From Crossaster papposus (Eukaryota; Echinodermata; Asteroidea; Velatida; Solasteridae), in the NCBI GenBank assembly GCA_037893245.1, contig JBAIAA010000436.1, forward strand, positions 744,001 to 808,000: 64,000 nt of DNA, read 5' to 3'. Both the position numbers and the translations under genes were made by a program. This document shows, piece by piece, positions 10,301-20,427 of the stretch. Below the pieces are notes generated by a model. The model was not told where the DNA came from and did no database searches. It saw only the letters and a list, made by a program, of their open reading frames with translations. The stretch's first letter is position 1; each line of letters starts with the position of its first letter.

Positions 10301-13300
10301 GGGCGGGTTCAGGTCGATGGTACCGAGAAGCACACCCACGCATTTCCGGCCTTGCTTGCTGCGGACAGACATTTCCGGCCCTGCTCGTGACGTGTTTTTG
10401 CGTCATCCGTTTTTAAGCGCGAACTAGTTGACCCCCGAGATTAATTTCAACCCGGGTTGAGCTCAACCCTGCTCCAGACCAGGATTTTGATTTTCAACCT
10501 TGGTTGAAAGTCTCGCCCTGGATTCAAAATGGCAGTAATTGATCCAAATAAGCTCAGTTTGCACGAAGCAAGTGTTGAAACGACACGGAGTTTGAACACA
10601 GGGTTCAACAATCTAACACTCAAGAGGCTGTAGTATGAAGATGGCAGTCGAGGAATAGAAGAGAGACAACCGAAAAACAGAAGCTCATCATTAGCTCCAA
10701 TTCCGAAGCCAAAATATCGCCTAATTTCCCATGGCAGCGACAGAAACTCCAAGACTCATCAAGTTAAGACACCAGGGCCAGAGCTGACTAAGGGGACCAA
10801 TGTACTGTACCGGCTGGAGAATCAACGCAGAGAAAAAAACTATGGGTGGAAATGGGTTGATTTTTATCAAGTTATATCCGAGCTGTGAAAAGTTGTTGCA
10901 GAATAAAGAAACACTAACCAGCTCCAAATCTGAGCAAAAATAACGCCAAATTTACATCAGAAGCGCAGCCTTTAAAAGAAAATTATACCAAACAGCGCTC
11001 TCTACAGTCTACGCGCAGACCCATTTACCTCTGCCGGTGAGCCTCTGGTCCGCGTTGTCCGGTCGGAGCGTCATGCGGAACTCGGTGCGACTGGTGAACA
11101 TACGGTAGGGCTCCGAGGTACCCTGGGTAATGAGGTCGTCAATCAGGACTCCGATGTAGCCCTCGGTGCGACTGATGCTCAACGCAGGACGGCTTCTGGC
11201 CAGGAGGGCAGCGTTCAGCCCCGCTACGATTCCCTGTTGACGATGGTGATTACATTGACATATTATTGATTTTTGGACATGATTTTACTGAGTGCACTAA
11301 TAATTCTGATTTCATTGATTTGAAGGATGTTACCATAGATACCTGGTTTTGTGAATGTATAATGTGATCAAACTTTCAAAAAAGTCAGAAATTTAATAAA
11401 ATATTTGTCTGGGAAAAAAGTGGTTTTTTTAGATTATTTTGCCATTGACCGGGCTCAGGCATGAGATTGTTTTCCACGAACCTCAATCCGAGACGGGTTC
11501 AGGCCGGCATCTGTGGGTAGCACACCCTGATTTTTCTGGACTTGCTTTGAAACGTGTTTATCCGTCATCCCGAAAAACCTTTGCGTGTATCCGACACAAA
11601 CTGAATAAAAAATTGTGCCCCGTGTCAAAGGTCACAGGCAAACCTGAGCTGCAGCCTCTTCATAGCCTGTCGTGCCGTTGATCTGACCGGCAAAGAACAG
11701 ATTCTGGAGTCGCTTGGTCTCCAGGGTAACCTTGATCTGCCTGGGATCCATGAAGTCATACTCCACTCCGTACCCTTCAAAAGCAGAAATAAAAGTCTCT
11801 GTTTGGTTATATTGTATAGCGTTTCCTCACAAAAACCCTGCAACAATTTGTGCACGGCCATAAATAGGGTTGTATTTTTGGTGGGGGCCTGGGTTGGACT
11901 CATTTTTCAAGTGGGGCACTAAATGGCAAATTGGCAACTGTTGTTGCGTTTGTTTTTGGACAAGCTGAATTAAAGGTAGGATACACCATCAGTTTTTGCT
12001 TGAAATATCATGGACGAGTGGATTTGGGGGTTGTATTTTTACAGTAGATTTTACAATCATGGATGCTGTGGAAAGCAAGAAAAACGGCGTTCGTTTTCAA
12101 CCAGCGTCGGGCATGGGTTCTTATGTTGTTCTTGTTTTTTTTCTTCAAAATTGCCGTTCGGAACAATTACATGATATCTAGCGCAGTCATTTTGCTGGAT
12201 GCCTACAATCATTATTTACTTTAAATAAGTAAGTTATTTCTTAATAATTCGGAAGTAAAAATGTTCGATATCTGCAATGGTGCGTATCCTACCTTTAAAC
12301 GAATTGAGTCTAGTGGACAGTAGATAATTTAGCTCCCCAAGTTATTGTAAATGACTAAACAAACTAGTCCCCGAAGCGAATTGAAGCCAATCTTTACCCG
12401 GTCTAGTCATGACCACGTTTTCCAGACCTTTCACCATACGAATGCAGCGATCCTGCAGATCTGCTGGTAGTGTGATTGAGAAGCCCTGCATGTACACGGT
12501 GTCCGTGTTTAACCCTGGGAATGAACGGGATCAAACAAAAATCACACAAAAAAGTAAAATCATTTGCCAATATTTGCCGTAATTTGCCAGCGCTGTTACC
12601 TGTATGTATGTCTATTATATTCAAATGAATGGTTTGTCCCTCAGTCTGGTTCCCTGACCCTACTTCAGATAAAACAGAGCAATTTAATAACGTCAGGAAA
12701 CTGTCAGGTCAGGGAACCGGATTAGCTGGCTTGCACCTGTGTAATCGATTGCAAGCAAAATGTGGACTAAACTAAATTTGGTAAATGGGGGCGACATTTG
12801 GAAAAAAAAGTGGGTTTTATATGTTGTTTATTACCTTTAACCAGTTCGCGCCGGAATTATTTGAACTTTACCGAGCCGACGCAAGGGATTACTTTTAACA
12901 AAACTCGATCCGAAGCAGGTTCAGGCCGCCAGTACACACATTCTTTTGGTACATAGCGTTATGGGGACAACCCATAGGGTTTGTGTGTTAACTGAAATCT
13001 CTCTAATCTCAAACTCAGAACACTCTAAAATTCTAAAATTTTCAGGATCACCCTAATTTGTCCTCTTCTTTATTTTCTTTCATTATACCCTAACCCGATT
13101 TTATCTTGTTCTATCTTTACTGAACACCCAACGCGCTATGGGGACTCGAAAATGTCCCCACTACTCGGTCTGTCTTTTCCAAACAAAAGAGCCTGTCCCC
13201 CTAACGCGGTGAATGCCTACCCAGGGAAGCACACCCACGCATTTCCGGCCTTGCTTGCTGCTGACAGACATTTCCGGCCTTGCTCGTGGCGAGTTTATGC

Positions 13301-16300
13301 GTCATCCCCCTTGTCGTCCGTTTTGAATCTGGGAAAAACTTTGCATTTATATTTGTCATCCGGCGCGAACTGGTTAAAGTACTAAGTCAAAGTAGAAGAT
13401 TACAACATCTTAATGCTTACCTTCTGGTTCCAACCAAATCTGGTGCAACTTATCCGCGCCAAACCTGAAAATTTTGGACTCAATTGACGGGCAGTACCTT
13501 TAATAAACAAAATGAGAACGAAAATAAACAGACATCAATATAAAGAATTGCAGAACCAAGTAATCCGTGGATCTACAAAACAAATACTCAACTAATTTTC
13601 ACACAGGTTTTGGCCAGTAATAAACACTAATGGAAATAGACCCTTTGCTTTTAGACGCCATGTTTGAGGCCTGTGTGGCTAGAAGGGACCAGGGGCCAAT
13701 TTCATAAAGCTGCTAAGCAAAAAAAATTGCTTAGCACCAAAAATCTTGCTCATTAAAAACAGGTTTCCAGTCAAAATTATACATGTTTTTCATGCTAAGC
13801 AAAAAAACAGCTGATTATCAATCCAGAACAATAAAGATCAGGTGAAGATTTGGTCTGTAACCTTGTTTTTGCCAAAGACAAAATGTCATGCTAAGCAAAT
13901 GTTTGTGCTTAGCAGCTCTATGAAATTGGGCCCTTGTTGTCAATGGCTATGGCTTTTTGTTGTATCTCGCCAGTGGCAAATAAGCTGTAGCCACAACACA
14001 CTGACCTCGGCCCTGTCACTGTCTCTTTGATGTGCACGTTGAGATGTTTGTTGTCTACGATGAGTGGACCAATGCCGGGCGTGGTGTGGGTCAGGTGACA
14101 GATCACCTGATTTTCAGGCTGATGAAGAAAACAATTAAAAAAATTAAAAAAATTAAATAAAAAAATAAAAAAATAAAAATTTGCCAACATTCGAAATGTT
14201 TTGTGCATATCCAATAAGAAAATATTCGCGTAGTTTGAAAATGTTCACTTGAATGGAACTCACCCCGGTCACACAAATTATCAAAGATAAACAACTCATT
14301 TCAACACCAATTAGAAAAACCTGTAGTAATAATAATAAAAACACCAAGAGTGAAAAATTACACACTTCCGAACATAGGATGTGTTCCGCTTAACCAGTTC
14401 GCGTCGGTGAACTAAATTGTTTACGGAAATTCAAAACGGATGACAGATAAACACGTCACTAGCAGGGTCTTAAATATCTGTCAGCGACCAGCTCCCAGCA
14501 AGCGAGGCCGGGAATATCAGGGTGTGCTACCCAGAGAACCCGACCTGAACCCGTCCCGGATTGAGGTTCGTGAAAAACAATCCCGTGCCTGGGTCTGTTC
14601 AATGTCAAAATAATCCCGATACAAAGTGGTTAACGCGAGGAACTATAGCTCTAGGTAGCATTTCTAGTGCCTGTCACAACAAACTGAAATCACTGTTTCA
14701 AAGTCAGTTTCAAACCTCGCTTTACTCTTCCAAATTGTTGTCATGCCCACACCTTTATCGTCACCCTGTCGTTCATGAAGGAGAAGGGCGTCGGTCGGGC
14801 GTCACCCCCGTTCTTTTCTAGTCGGCTGTAGTCGATCGTCCGTCCATCCAGTCTGGGTGGAGTGCCTGCAAGCAATCATCGTTAGGAAAATATAACAATC
14901 ACATTTTCATGTTCTCATACTATTAGGTAGTTTAGTTGATAGTTCTTGGGACAGCGTACTAATAATAATAATAATGTTAGTTCTTATATAGCGCTTTAGA
15001 CTCCCACAATGTGGGAGTATCAAAGCGCTTTACATTATTACCCCGATCTTTGGGTTCATGAAACATTCCAAATACCATCTCAGCTCCCTGGGGAGTATAC
15101 AGCTCGATGCTGCCATTTTGGCGCAAAGCAGCTAAATTCAACCACAATAACCATCTCTGCCCTCACAGGTTACTACATAACCTCAGAGGACAGAAGCACA
15201 ACAGGCGAACAAGAGATCCTTTCAGTCTTCAGGCGTTCATCTCAGAGTAACCTATGCCAGTAGTTGAGGCAAAATTCTGAATCATTTCCATGAAAAATAA
15301 CAAACAAAAAAGATTAAGAAACTAGCGTAGTTGTCCGTACCTGTCTTGAGCCTTCCTAGCGTGAATCCAGCATTCTCTAGCGTCTTTGCCAGACCTATCG
15401 TGGGTTCATCGTCCAAGCGACCTGCTGGCCGCTCATCAATCCCGATCTGAATCACACCCCTCAGAAAAGTTCCCGTAGTCAAAACTACCGCTCCGCTGTT
15501 CACGTACCTCCCGTCCTCTGTTCAAATTTGTTTTAATCGAAACAAAAAATATGCCTCAATGTATTTTTTAGTACAATTTATGTACAAAAGCGTCAACACA
15601 CTAAGGATTACTTACCGAGTATTACACCGTGACATCCCTTTCTGGCAGTGGTACCTTCCCTCCCAGCTTGCACATCCCCTATGATCAGATCCTCTACTGG
15701 GGAAGCTTCCACTGTGAGATTAGGGGTGTTTAGTATCTCCTCTCGCATGTGTGTCTTGTACAAATCCCGGTCAAGTTGTGCCCGCAAACCCTGCCGGTAC
15801 AAAAAGGTCAGAACTTCTTGTAAAAGTGATACTGAACTAACAAATGTTGCGAAATTAAATCATTCAAGTATTTCACAAATGAAAAAAGTTGTGTTCAATA
15901 AACACAAATGCCTCGCAATGACTTATTTAAAGGTAGTATACACCATTTGCAGATATCAAAAATATTTACTACCGAATTATTAAGAAATATCTTACTCATC
16001 TGAAAGTAAATAATGATTTTAGGCATCCAGCAAAATGATTGCGCTAGATATCCTGTAATTATTCTGAAAAATAGATTTTTATAAAGAAAAATTTGCGATC
16101 GCCGGACGGCGATCGCGAATAGCCTGCAAGATCATGCAAGCTTAAAAAAGTGAATATAAATTGAGCCACTGCAAACTGCTGAATGACTGGATTGACCGAC
16201 GCACATACCAAGTTTAAAGTTCATATGTCAAGTCCTCAATTCATGGTGCACAGTCCAAATATGTCTATTGTTTTAACCATAATGACCTTTAACCTGTATG

Positions 16301-18671
16301 CATTGGATCTTAAATCAATAGGCTTCTACAGGACACCCAGACCGATGCACATACCAAGTTTGAAGATCATATGTCAAGTCCCATATCTATGGTGGTCCAA
16401 CTATTTTTACCATAATGACCTTTAACCTGTATGCAATGGACCTTTAACCTGTATCAATAGGCTTTTACAGGACACCCAGGCCGACGCACATACCAAGTTT
16501 GAAGTTCATACGTCAAGTCATTCTCAAGAAAAAGAGTGATTCCTTACCCACACAGCAGGTCCTTTCCTCCTATTCAGTATCTTGAACTGAATCCCTGCCT
16601 TGTCTAGGGCGAGAAGAATAATATAAGCTGTTAACAAAATATCAAAATGCAGCCACATGCAAAAACATATTGTGTGAAAGACGGCGACAAAATGTAAGAA
16701 AGTCAAGGAACAACTTGTCTTGCACTTGAATACGATAAAACAGATTAAGAATTTTTTTTTTACAAAATATACATGGACAGTACCGCCCCAAACTGCCCTG
16801 CCTGTTACTCCCTGTGTTACCAGAAACTGCCCGAGCACACTATGAGTAATAAGCACAATGCAGTATAACGTAGTACAGTTTGAACCAGTTTCTATTCAAT
16901 TCGGATACAGCGTTGACAAAAAGCCTATAATCGAACATTCTCTGAAAGCTAAGATATGATAATCCATGTACATGCACCTGCTATTCTAGCGCACAGTCCA
17001 TCCAACGCGTCCACCTCTCTGACTAGGTGACCCTTGCCGATGCCTCCTAAAGATGGGTTACAAGACATCTCACCTGAAACAAACAAACAAACACCCCAAC
17101 AAACCAACAAACCTGGGTTAACTCAGATTAGTCCTGGGTCGTTCGTTTAGCTCTGACGTTATACTCGGGGCTCACCTTGTGGAGCAGAGTCACTTGGTGG
17201 TATAAGTCACACACACGGGATGTTTATTGAAAGAAACGACCGGATAGTGTCCAAGTTCAAACGGACCAACAAAATTGTGACGTGTTTATTCGTCATCCGT
17301 TTTGAATCCAGGGAAAAACTGTGTGTGTATACACGGCATCCGACGTAACTGGTAAGCAAATACTTGTGCTTAGCAGCTCCACGAAATTGGCCCCCAAAAT
17401 ATCAGTATAGGCAAAACAAAAGTGTGTTTACGGTAACTTAACCGACCTGGATTTTTATTGCCCAAATTGCCGACCTCAAATTTGTCATTGTCGTTTTGCT
17501 AGTTAATAATTGTACATAAACACTAGTTTCAATTATTTGCCATGAACATAATATTTTTCCACTCTTAAAACACGTTTGAAATGAAAAAGAAAAATTTACA
17601 AAATACAATTATTCTCCTGCCTATATGGATTTTTTTATCAAACCGTTACTGTAAACACACAATTTATTTTGTTTGGCCCGATTTGGCCTGTGGTCCAGTG
17701 GTTACGGTGTTTGACTCCTGTGCGATGATACGTGGGTTCGAACCCTGGCAGGTAACATGGTGCTTGTGTTCTTGGGCAAGACACTTTGCTACAATTGCCT
17801 CTCTCCACCCAGGAGTAATGGGTACCTGTGAAGGTAGAGACCACATGCGCTGATCTTGAGCTGCTGCAGAAATGATTTTGTTCCTCAGTAAACAGGGATA
17901 ATAATTGTAAAGCGCTTTGATACACCCACATTGTGGAAGTCTAAAGCGCTATAAGAACTAACATTAACATTATTTATGTAGTATCCGACAAACTCACCAA
18001 TGGTTTCTATTTTGTGGGTGAGAAGCAGCGTCTTTGCACCAGTCCTAGCAGCGGCTGCGGCTGCCTCACAGCCTGCATGACCTCCACCGACCACCACCAC
18101 ATCATAATGGCAGTCAATGGAACTACGGCTAGCTAGTACAACCAAATCATCGAACAATGTAGTATCAGATTATCGACATGTTATTTGGACAGAATGTTGC
18201 AACCTGACGCTGTTTTTTTTTTTCCTCATATCATTTTAATGGAGGTCAATCAGTGCAAAGAAGTTGAAAAGAGATGAATCTGAGACTGAGAAACTTTTCC
18301 ATTTTGCTTAGAAATGCTTAAATTTTTGTTCTCGACTCTCTATAGATTTTGTACACAACCGCTGAAGTAGCGTTAGGACTACAATCTTTCCCGTTATATA
18401 AGTAACGAATGTTTTTTTAGCGCAAAGGCAAAACAATGTCCTAAGGTGACACATGGAAATGTTGACGAGTGTTGTTGACGCATATTCATATAATTATATG
18501 CATGCTAACAATTTTATTATGATGGTATTCTTGGGTCAACTATAAAACTGAATGTTAAATACCTGAACCATTTGAGGAACAGCAATACCACTGCTTAAGA
18601 GTTTCCAATAACCTCCTCGTCTTCAGAAACGACTGCCTGTTCGGATGCCTTGCTACGATGCGACACAACAT
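7237..18671 (-). CDS. MTO1: MTO1, mitochondrial tRNA 5-taurinomethyluridine/carboxymethylaminomethyl modification enzyme
   Basis: MTO1 is the FAD-binding partner of GTPBP3; together they modify U34 of several mitochondrial tRNAs. I trace 17 exons (high to low): 18671-18563, 18132-17998, 17073-16978, 16603-16548, 15790-15616, 15517-15341, 14865-14753, 14118-14006, 13497-13421, 12514-12398, 11774-11644, 11233-11029, 10051-9871, 9332-9217, 8253-8157, 7730-7676, 7341-7237. All junctions are GT..AG and phases agree throughout, giving 2058 nt or 685 residues (human about 692-717). Exon 1 encodes an Arg-rich, nearly acid-free leader ([15 protein letters not shown]), as expected for mitochondrial import. 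The FAD motif [14 protein letters not shown] is at residues 48-61. Other family hallmarks are [85 protein letters not shown] and the C-terminal [13 protein letters not shown]. Several introns carry MITEs and SINEs. Confidence 0.95.
7808..8046. mobile_element. MITE family A in MTO1 intron 15
   Basis: It runs from CAACCAGTTCGCGCCGGATG to GCGAACTGGTTAA with the standard body (AATTCAAAACGGATGACG, AAGGCCGGAAATGT, CTTCGGATCGA). The internal order is inverted relative to the 701-955 copy. Confidence 0.85.
10225..10432. mobile_element. MITE family A, short copy in MTO1 intron 12
   Basis: Starts TTAACCAGTTCGCGCCGGG and ends GCGCGAACTAGTTGA. The body has GGCGGGTTCAGG, CATTTCCGGCC and GACGTGTTTTTGCGTCATCC. 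It is somewhat shortened near the right end. Confidence 0.8.
11430..11607. mobile_element. MITE family A, worn copy in MTO1 intron 11
   Basis: The family landmarks CAATCCGAGACGGGTTCAGG, TGTGGGTAGCACACCCTGAT and CGTGTTTATCCGTCATCC are present. The outer inverted repeats are badly worn. It ends close to the exon 11 donor. Confidence 0.65.
11970..12298. mobile_element. TTAA-flanked palindromic MITE, family B, in MTO1 intron 10
   Basis: Begins TTAAAGGTAGGATACACCAT and ends GGTGCGTATCCTACCTTTAA. The body contains TTACAATCATGGATGCTG, AAGCAAGAAAAACGGCG and TTGCTGGATGCCTACAATCA, shared with the copies at 20114 and 29154. Confidence 0.85.
12837..13377. mobile_element. MITE family A copy interrupted by another element, MTO1 intron 9
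   Basis: Outer ends are TTAACCAGTTCGCGCCGG and GGCGCGAACTGGTTAA. The family A body is split after GCAGGTTCAGGCCGCC (about 12932) and resumes at about 13221 with GGGAAGCACACCCACGCATT. The extra stretch of about 290 bp is a separate insertion. Confidence 0.85.
12933..13220. mobile_element. Small DNA element nested inside the family A MITE
   Basis: The left end holds ACATAGCGTTATGGGGACA. The right end holds TGTCCCCCTAACGCGGTGAA, which is its imperfect inverted repeat, and an internal GCGCTATGGGGAC is a further copy. A TAC repeat at the edges may be a target duplication. No coding capacity. Confidence 0.55.
13691..13934. mobile_element. Palindromic MITE with GGGCCAATTTCATA ends, MTO1 intron 8
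   Basis: The left end GGGGCCAATTTCATAAAGCT with TGCTAAGCA pairs with the right end TGCTTAGCAGCTCTATGAAA then TTGGGCCC. Related copies are at 23373-23916 and 32481-33142, and a fragment is near 17370-17395. Confidence 0.75.
14390..14633. mobile_element. MITE family A in MTO1 intron 7
   Basis: Starts TTAACCAGTTCGCGTCGG and ends CAAAGTGGTTAA. The body has AATTCAAAACGGATGACAG, GGTGTGCTACCCA and CCCGGATTGAGGTTCG. Confidence 0.8.
14950..15025 (-). mobile_element. SINE 3' tail fragment, MTO1 intron 6
   Basis: Read on the minus strand, it carries TAAAGCGCTTTGATACTCCC, ACATTGTGGGAGTCTAAAGCG and then ATATAAGAACTAACATTATT. That matches the tail of the full SINE at 17685-17974. The tRNA-like head is absent. 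Confidence 0.65.
15927..16170. mobile_element. MITE family B, left half, MTO1 intron 4
   Basis: Begins TTAAAGGTAGTATACACCAT followed by GCAGATATCAAAAATA, CTACCGAATTATTAAGAAAT and the GCGATCGCCGGACGGCGATCGC palindrome region. The right inverted end is missing. Confidence 0.75.
16194..16525. repeat. Tandem repeat of about 145 bp, 2.3 copies, MTO1 intron 4
   Basis: CGACGCACATACCAAGTTT occurs at about 16198, 16341 and 16485. Each is followed by a GTTCATATGTCAAGTC-like stretch and then CATAATGACCTTTAACCTGT. The array ends about 20 nt from the exon 4 donor. Confidence 0.75.
17275..17355. mobile_element. MITE family A, half copy, MTO1 intron 2
   Basis: Only the right half is recognisable: GACGTGTTTATTCGTCATCC, TTTTGAATCCAGGGAAAAAC and a worn CGACGTAACTGGTAA end. 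Confidence 0.6.
17685..17974 (+). mobile_element. tRNA-derived SINE, full length, MTO1 intron 2
   Basis: The head resembles a tRNA with an A box near TGGTCCAGTGGTTACGG and a B box GGGTTCGAACCC. The body has CTTGGGCAAGACACTTTG and CTCCACCCAGGAGTAATGGG then TACCTGTGAAGG. The tail has a short hairpin of TAAAGCGCTTTGATA with the reverse TCTAAAGCGC, ending AAGAACTAACATTAACATT. It is inserted antisense to MTO1. Confidence 0.85.
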
Positions 18672-19923
18672 CACTGGGCTCCAAACTGAAACTGGGTCGA
18701 TCTAAATATTAAACTGGAAGTGTTTTCATATCTTGTTATTCAATTCAATTGTTATTTACAATCTTTTGTTACTTTTTATTCTCGCGGTCGGTTTGACGTC
18801 GCAATTGGGCAAGCCGTGTGATAGAAACATGTGTTAAACCTCAAATTTTCCTCTTTGCGCTGTGCATATAACAATTTTATATAAACAATTTTCAAGGGCG
18901 ATTGGTAATCTCCTGGATCTTCCGGATCTAATGTTAACGCTAGTCAGACAGTCGGACCTTCCCGGATCCTAAATAAAAACGTTTCACCTTCAATGAAATA
19001 AAAGAAATTGCATTTCAAAGTAGCCTTATTTTTTGGGGATAAGAGTTAGGCCCAGTATTCTTTGAATGGTTTAGGGTTAGGGAAGGTCCGAAGTCGAAGA
19101 AGAAAAAGGCACCCACTTCACTTCACTTCACTTTATTTTCCACATAAAAAATAAAACAAAGTGGCTATTTTTACGTGACCGTAACCTTACTATTTTTAAG
19201 TGATAACTGGTTCACGACACAGACAAGGGAAACTCAATACGCGCGGAACGTAAGAAGACTAACGGCGGTTGATAGCCATAATTCACCAAAATAAATGGAT
19301 ACAATCTCTAGTTAATTGTATACAGTCGCTAGTTCTTCGTAATCGTATGTATGACTTTTATACCTTTTTCTATTAAAACCAAAATTATTGGTTAATAATA
19401 ATCTCATCTAGATAGGGTCTTATACTAGAAAAAGGTATAAAAGTCGTGTATCGATATACAAAAAACTAGGGACTGTAGTGTATACAATTAACTAGGGACT
19501 GCGCATGCGCAACCAGTGCCTGTTCTACTAACTTTATGCATAAAAGTAACTTTAATAATGTCCAAATGTTAAAAAGCGACAAGTATTACTTTTCAGTAAC
19601 TTTATGCTAACAAATACTCGGACGACTGGCCTAAAACATATCTTACTTGGAAATCCAGTCTAGCGCCCTCTAACATCAGTGTTTTATATATGGGGCGATA
19701 TGACAAGGGGCGAAGTGACAATACCGAATTAAACGATATAACGACAACGGGGCGATTGTAATGTAATAAAAAGTCATAGGCGAAGGGGGCGAATAAAGTG
19801 ATAATATATTTCGTGTTTGTAAACTACGTCGTTGACAGATCAGAATGAGGAAACAACTGTATTCGCGATCAAATGAACTGTTTACTGCGTTTTTTTAACA
19901 AGAAAGTAGTATATATTGTCTAG
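18672..19923. promoter_or_regulatory. Shared upstream region of the divergent MTO1 and DGCR2 genes
   Basis: The two start codons face away from each other across 1252 bp, so both promoters should lie here. I see no convincing TATA box near either start. The stretch contains a run of CACTTCACTTCACTTCACTT near 19112 and a palindromic element at 19304-19499. Promoter activity is inferred from gene arrangement only. Confidence 0.4.
19304..19499. mobile_element. Palindromic element between MTO1 and DGCR2
   Basis: CTCTAGTTAATTGTATACAG on the left pairs with TGTATACAATTAACTAGGGA on the right. ACTTTTATACCTTTTTCT pairs with AGAAAAAGGTATAAAAGT. The two arms together can fold into a hairpin of nearly 200 nt. 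No ORF; probably a small MITE. Confidence 0.65.
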
Positions 19924-20394
19924 ATGAAAGCAGGTAGAATATCTTTGTCGAAGATGAAACCGTTTGCGTGTCGGCTCTACATATGTTTCATGTTGCAAGG
20001 TAGGCTACGTTTGCTGCATGGCCCCCCCCCCCCCCAAAATAAAAAAATAAAAAAAATTGGTAGCTTGGCCTCTCTCTGTACGTGTACGTTACGTCACGCG
20101 TGGTACGTGTAACTTAAAGGTAGAATACACCATTTTTACTACCGAATTATTAACAAATATCTTACTTATTTGAAAGTAAATAAATAAAATATTTGTTCCG
20201 AAAAATATAATTTTATAAAAGAAATTACGATCACCTGATGGCGATCGCGAAAAAACCCAAGAACAATAAGATTAAGAGCCACTGCCCAACGCCGGTTAAA
20301 AACGAATGCCGTTTTTCTTGCTTTTCTCAGCATCCATGATTGTAAAATTTCAGACAGGTCAGTTAAATGATAATTACTATAAAATTAAAAATAC

Positions 20395-20427
<33 letters not shown>

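Noticed and set aside
17685-17765. Possible tRNA gene (A and B boxes, GGGTTCGAACCC)
   Set aside because: It lacks a complete cloverleaf and is followed by a SINE body and tail; the same applies to the heads at 24600, 27010 and 27540.
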